Assembly (NCBI GenBank): GCA_001643675.2
Contig: LSRY02000016.1
Span: forward strand, 372,001 to 436,000
Direction of reading: 5' to 3'
DNA: 64,000 nt
DNA from: Monocercomonoides exilis
Taxonomy: Eukaryota; Preaxostyla; Oxymonadida; Polymastigidae
The translations under genes were made by a program, and so were the position numbers. Within the stretch, counting starts at the first letter, position 1. Each line of letters opens with the position of its first letter. Positions 60,409 through 64,000 of this stretch are shown here, piece by piece. Under the pieces are notes generated by a model. That model was not told the DNA's origin. It made no database searches and worked only from the letters and a program-made list of their open reading frames with translations.

Positions 60409-61027
60409 ATGTCTTCACAACCACAAACATTACAGCAATATGATGCTGAACTTTCGTCGGTATTTTTTTATTGGTTTCTTCCTTTTGTTTAAAATAAAGA
60501 TTAATTAGTGCTTAGAAGAATTTTATCATCAAAGAGATGAACTTGAAAAATCTATTCAAAAAGAGGAAGAAGAGCGAAATAAAATTAATGTGTGAAATAA
60601 CTTATTTTTTGTTTTCTTTTTATTCAATGACCTTGATATTAGTTTGATATTCGAGTTCTGACGGAGAGATTAGCACGTTTGAGTGATTCACTAACAAAAA
60701 AGAAAGCTTCAAAGGCAGAATTCGGTTTGAAAACATTAATCATTCACTTTATTAAATTAATTTGATATGACAAACAAATAGATAAAACAATTGGTATTTG
60801 CTTTTAAATTTTAATCTTTTATCAATTCTTTTTTGTATTTTTAAAATCAAAGCTGAAACTGAAACTGCATACGCAAAGGTATTTCATTTTTTAAATAGAG
60901 CAATGATTGTTTATTATGATTATGATTATTATTGGAAAACTAGATTCTTGAATCTTCAAAAATGTTGGTTTCTGTTCTTAAACGAGAAAGCACTGAACTT
61001 CTCGCAAAAAAATCTGAGGCACAATAA
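60409..61027 (+). CDS. SSNA1: SSNA1/DIP13 microtubule-associated coiled-coil protein (111 aa, six exons)
   Basis: Exons 60409-60459, 60509-60589, 60643-60724, 60782-60793 (12 nt), 60853-60878 and 60944-61027; introns of 49, 53, 57, 59 and 65 nt; 112 codons ending in TAA. The product matches animal SSNA1 (NA14) and algal DIP13 along its whole length: LQQYDAELSSCLEEFYHQRD, RVLTERLARLSDSLTKKKAS, EFDKTIAETETAYAKILESS and SVLKREST. The match across the EFDKTIAETE stretch fixes the 12-nt microexon, which supplies K-T-I and two split codons. Known relatives form fibrils at centrosomes, basal bodies and axonemes and promote microtubule branching. This fits a flagellate cell. The length equals that of the family (about 110-120 aa). 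Confidence 0.93.
60782..60793 (+). other. 12-nt microexon of SSNA1
   Basis: ATAAAACAATTG lies between an acceptor ending AAATAG and a donor GTATTT. It restores the conserved D-K-T-I-A of the family and keeps the frame on both sides. Skipping it would also keep the frame but remove four residues of the coiled coil. Confidence 0.85.
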
Positions 61028-61774
61028 GCTATCATTTCCTATCAAATCATCCATCACCGATCTTAATATTTCACCATTCTATCAAGTATTTTATGATAAC
61101 TAACTGTTATAATTTTTTCTGGTTCAAGAAAGCTTTTTTTATTTCATTATATTTAATTTGAATAAGAATGCATTTTCTTGTTACTTGTCGTGAATGCCTT
61201 CAGCATAACATTTTTGAAAAAAAAATTCACAAACCTTCAACTTTTTTATCTGTCAAAAAAAAAATTCAGTTTAAATGAAATGAATAGATGAAGTGTTCGC
61301 TCATAAGTTGTGAAAAGACGAGCAAATTCTTGTTAAATTCAGAAAATGCACATATTTAAAAACAGAAATTCATTGAAGATTAAGATTTTTGAAAAACCCA
61401 AAACAGAATCTGAAGTTATTTCGCAATTTCAGTAAATTCATGCATGAATAAGTTTAGATTACTGCAATTTGGAGAAGTCAAACAAAATAATAACTTGATC
61501 ATGTTATTTCAAAAAACCAAATAAGTTATAGACCTCTTTTCTTTGTTCCAAAATAATATTAACAAAGAAAATTCAAAAAGACTGATAACAGGCAGAATTT
61601 TACACATTATATAATTGCACAATGGACATGAATTGGACAAGTTATTTTCACAAAAACCAAGAACATTTACATACAAACCAACATAAACAATTATGAAGAT
61701 GAAAATAATTAATATTTCAACAGAACTGATTAAAATAAAAATATATTTTACTTTTTCAAGTTCAACAATTGTAG
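61028..61774. other. Convergent intergenic region between SSNA1 and ribokinase
   Basis: AT-rich DNA. I see no gene, RNA or repeat that I can support. Confidence 0.5.
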
Positions 61775-63372
61775 TTATTTGAGCAACTCAAGAAGAGGAG
61801 GAGGCAAAAGAGATAATGACTTTACGACTTCTGCGGTTGGGTATGATTTTTGTGTTCCTGGATGAGTGACAGAATTTGTGGAAATGATAACTCCACCTTG
61901 CACACACAAAGAGAGGAGAGAAGGATTTTTGAGGAGTTGGCAGAATGTCTGATAATATGTTTCTTTAAATAGAAAATGTAATCAATAAGAAAAATTTCAT
62001 TTGCAAGCACAGAACGAAATGAGATTAAAAAGAAAGCAACGCCTTTTTCATAGGAAAAAAAAATTATTGATTCAAACCTCCATCCTTGTGATTTTGATTA
62101 AGTATCGTTGAAAGAAAATACGCAAATGCTCCGATAAAACAATCACCTGCTCCGGATGTATCGACAACTCTGTGTTATTATTTTTGATTCATCGGTGATC
62201 AATTTTTGAACATGAATATGAAGTTAGAAATAATTGGTATATCAAAAATTTCATAAAATAAATACATAACAAGCAGTAACTCATTCACACTTTTCGACTT
62301 TAGGGCACGAAACATATATTGGCTGACTGCACCCACCGCTTTCTTCATCTCCCAGGGCAAATGAAGCACCCATACTTCCCAAAGTGACAAGAGACATCTT
62401 CAAAAAAGGCTTACCTGTGCTTGCTGGCTTTGACGACGATGAGGCGGAAGAAGCCTCTTTTGAAAGCAGATGAAGCTTGGAATGAAGTTCAGCGACTGAA
62501 ACTTCATTTTCCTATTGATGTTAACAATATGGATAAAGATTCAGATAAAAAAAATTAATTACAAAAAATTGTACAAATAAATACCTTTGCTTCTCCTTTA
62601 ATAGTGATTTCTTTTGTAGTATTAAATCCGCACATTGCCAATGCTTCAATTTCATTTGGAACAACAATGCTTGTTGCATTTATTAAACCAAAAGGAATTG
62701 GAGATTCCACTTTACATTCTGGTGTACAAGTTGCATTTCCTGCTGGAACAGGTGCTGGATTGAGTATTGTCACCAATCCATGCTTTTCTGCAATTTCAAG
62801 CGCGAATTGAGATATTTCTATTGGTATTTCAAGTTGAACGATCATGATCTTTCAAAGTTTGGCGTGATAAAGGTGCAACAAAAAGAAATAACATTCAATT
62901 ATTTTTTAAAAATTACACAAGCGCTTCGAAGCTAAATTGAAAATACCTTTGAATGCGCAATAATATGTTCTGCAGACAGAATATCTTCACGTGTTATTAG
63001 ATCATTTGCTCCATTCACAATTACAATTGCATTTCTTCCATCTTCATCCACAAAAATTGGAGCAACCCCACTTGATGCTTTTGATGTGCTTTGGAAATAT
63101 GTGGTGTCTATGTCCAACGATTTTAAATTTTCAATCATTCCTTTTCCAAAGAAATCTTCACCAACTTTTCCTATAAACATTGACTTTGCTCCCAATTTCG
63201 CTGCGGCAGCAGCTTGATTTGCTCCTTTACCGCCGAATCCTGTGGAAAAGCTTGACCCATGCAAAGTTTCTCCAATAAGAGGAAGTCTTGGAACATTTGC
63301 AATCAAATCCATATTTGAAGCTCCAACAACAACAATATCCGGGTATTTTTGAACACTTTTTTCTTCAGACAT
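61775..63372 (-). CDS. RBSK: Ribokinase (396 aa, five exons)
   Basis: Exons 63372-62947, 62848-62585, 62511-62291, 62169-62078 and 61962-61775; introns of 98, 73, 121 and 115 nt; 397 codons ending in TAA. It phosphorylates D-ribose with ATP to ribose 5-phosphate in the cytosol. It is a PfkB-family fold: VVGASNMDLIANVPRLPLIG (14-33), the substrate-binding GGKGANQA (47-54), IVQLEIP, NPAP, VPNEIEAL, and the anion hole with catalytic base DTSGAGD (Asp313), whose codons lie just after the third splice site. The human enzyme has about 322 residues. The extra length is mainly a Ser-rich insertion before the nucleotide-binding part (ASSASSSSKPASTGK, third exon). The ATG at 63372 gives a short leader before the first strand; no targeting signal is seen. 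Confidence 0.93.
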
Positions 63373-63938
63373 GATTACAATCTGATAATATTTTCCTTTT
63401 GATATTTAAATCTTTTTGAACTGTTAAAAAGGAATTAAAAAAATACCTAATTGATCAGACCATCCCTTGCTAAAAATACAATTTCATGCATGCGAACAAT
63501 TGTTATTCCAATGACTTTAAAAGAAATTAATAATAATAATAATAATAAAATACTCACATTCAATAACTCAATCAATTATCAAATATCACATTTATTTGAA
63601 AACAAAAAACTGGTTAATACTCAAAATAAAATTCAATATTTACTAGATAAGCCAAAATTGTAACAAAATGTTAAATATATCTTTTGTTACTCGTTCGTTC
63701 AATGCAATTGAAGGCTAAAATTGTAATAAGCAAAATCCTTTTTAAAGCTAACAAGCCTTTCACAAAAATGTAAGTTGTGCGAAATCAATAAAAAAATAAA
63801 CATGAAATCAGATACTGCCACATTATCTGCATCAAGTCTATAATAATATTCATCATCATCATCATTACAATCATCTATTTATCGATCCATTCACTTCCCT
63901 CTCCATTTCATTTCATTTCATTTCACTTCACTTTTCAT
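63373..63938. other. Intergenic region upstream of ribokinase
   Basis: AT-rich, with short AAT and CAT repeats (about 63528-63550 and 63850-63868). No gene is recognised. Confidence 0.4.
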
Positions 63939-64000
63939 TGGCCCTCAGCTTCACTCAATCCTCCTTCTCCTCCTTCCTCTCCTCCGAATGCCCATTTGCA
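63939..64000 (-). CDS. Possible 3' end of a minus-strand gene running out of the window
   Basis: The last 60 bases become GC-richer and purine-rich on the minus strand, as in the giant receptor genes. They read CKWAFGGEEGGEGGLSEAEG followed by Gln and TGA. The stretch is too short to assign; it could be chance. Confidence 0.2.

Noticed and set aside
1-64000. tRNA, rRNA or CRISPR array
   Set aside because: No tRNA T-arm/A-box pattern, ribosomal sequence or regularly spaced repeat array was found by eye. A tRNAscan and Rfam search would settle this.

Overview
The window is nuclear DNA of a microbial eukaryote. I reconstructed nine protein genes plus a tandem pair of disabled ones. Together they hold 28 short introns (46-167 nt) with GT...AG ends, separated by very AT-rich intergenic DNA. 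TAA and TGA both end genes, so the code looks standard. The best fit is a flagellate of the oxymonad/preaxostylan type (Monocercomonoides-like), judged from the intron-rich genes and the giant beta-helix surface proteins with a kinase-like tail. This is inference from style, not from a marker gene. A WASH-complex subunit, a Golgi-tether subunit, an SSNA1/DIP13 protein and an RPEL actin-binding protein show a normal endomembrane and cytoskeletal gene set.

Layout. 1-2.45 kb: a decayed DIRS-like tyrosine-recombinase retroelement (RNase H, then recombinase), followed by a 92-bp palindrome and direct repeats (2.5-3.25 kb). 4.07-16.33 kb (minus): a broken, unusually GC-rich copy of a giant surface receptor gene. 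16.7-17.8 kb: traces of another decayed gene. 18.3-23.65 kb (minus): a Ser-rich coiled-coil protein of 1703 aa, with a divergent partner at 23.77-24.69 kb, an RFWD3-like RING protein. 25.3-30.7 kb (minus): WASHC4/SWIP in five exons. 31.5-35.8 kb (minus): two tandem copies of an unrecognised helical protein gene, both disabled. 38.5-47.6 kb (plus): an intact 3038-aa paralogue of the broken surface receptor. 48.6-54.1 kb (minus): COG7-like. 54.9-55.5 kb (minus): a small three-RPEL actin binder. 56.1-58.1 kb: a nest of MITE-like elements inside larger inverted repeats. 59.0-59.9 kb (plus): a two-LIM protein. 60.4-61.0 kb (plus): SSNA1/DIP13 with a 12-nt microexon. 61.8-63.4 kb (minus): ribokinase.

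The most unusual content is the giant receptor family: signal peptide, thousands of residues of beta-helix-like repeats organised in modules of about 350 aa, one membrane helix, and a cytoplasmic kinase fold with degenerate catalytic motifs. One copy is intact and one has at least four frame breaks. The other genes are housekeeping genes of membrane traffic, cytoskeleton and sugar metabolism, and they do not form a common pathway with the receptors.
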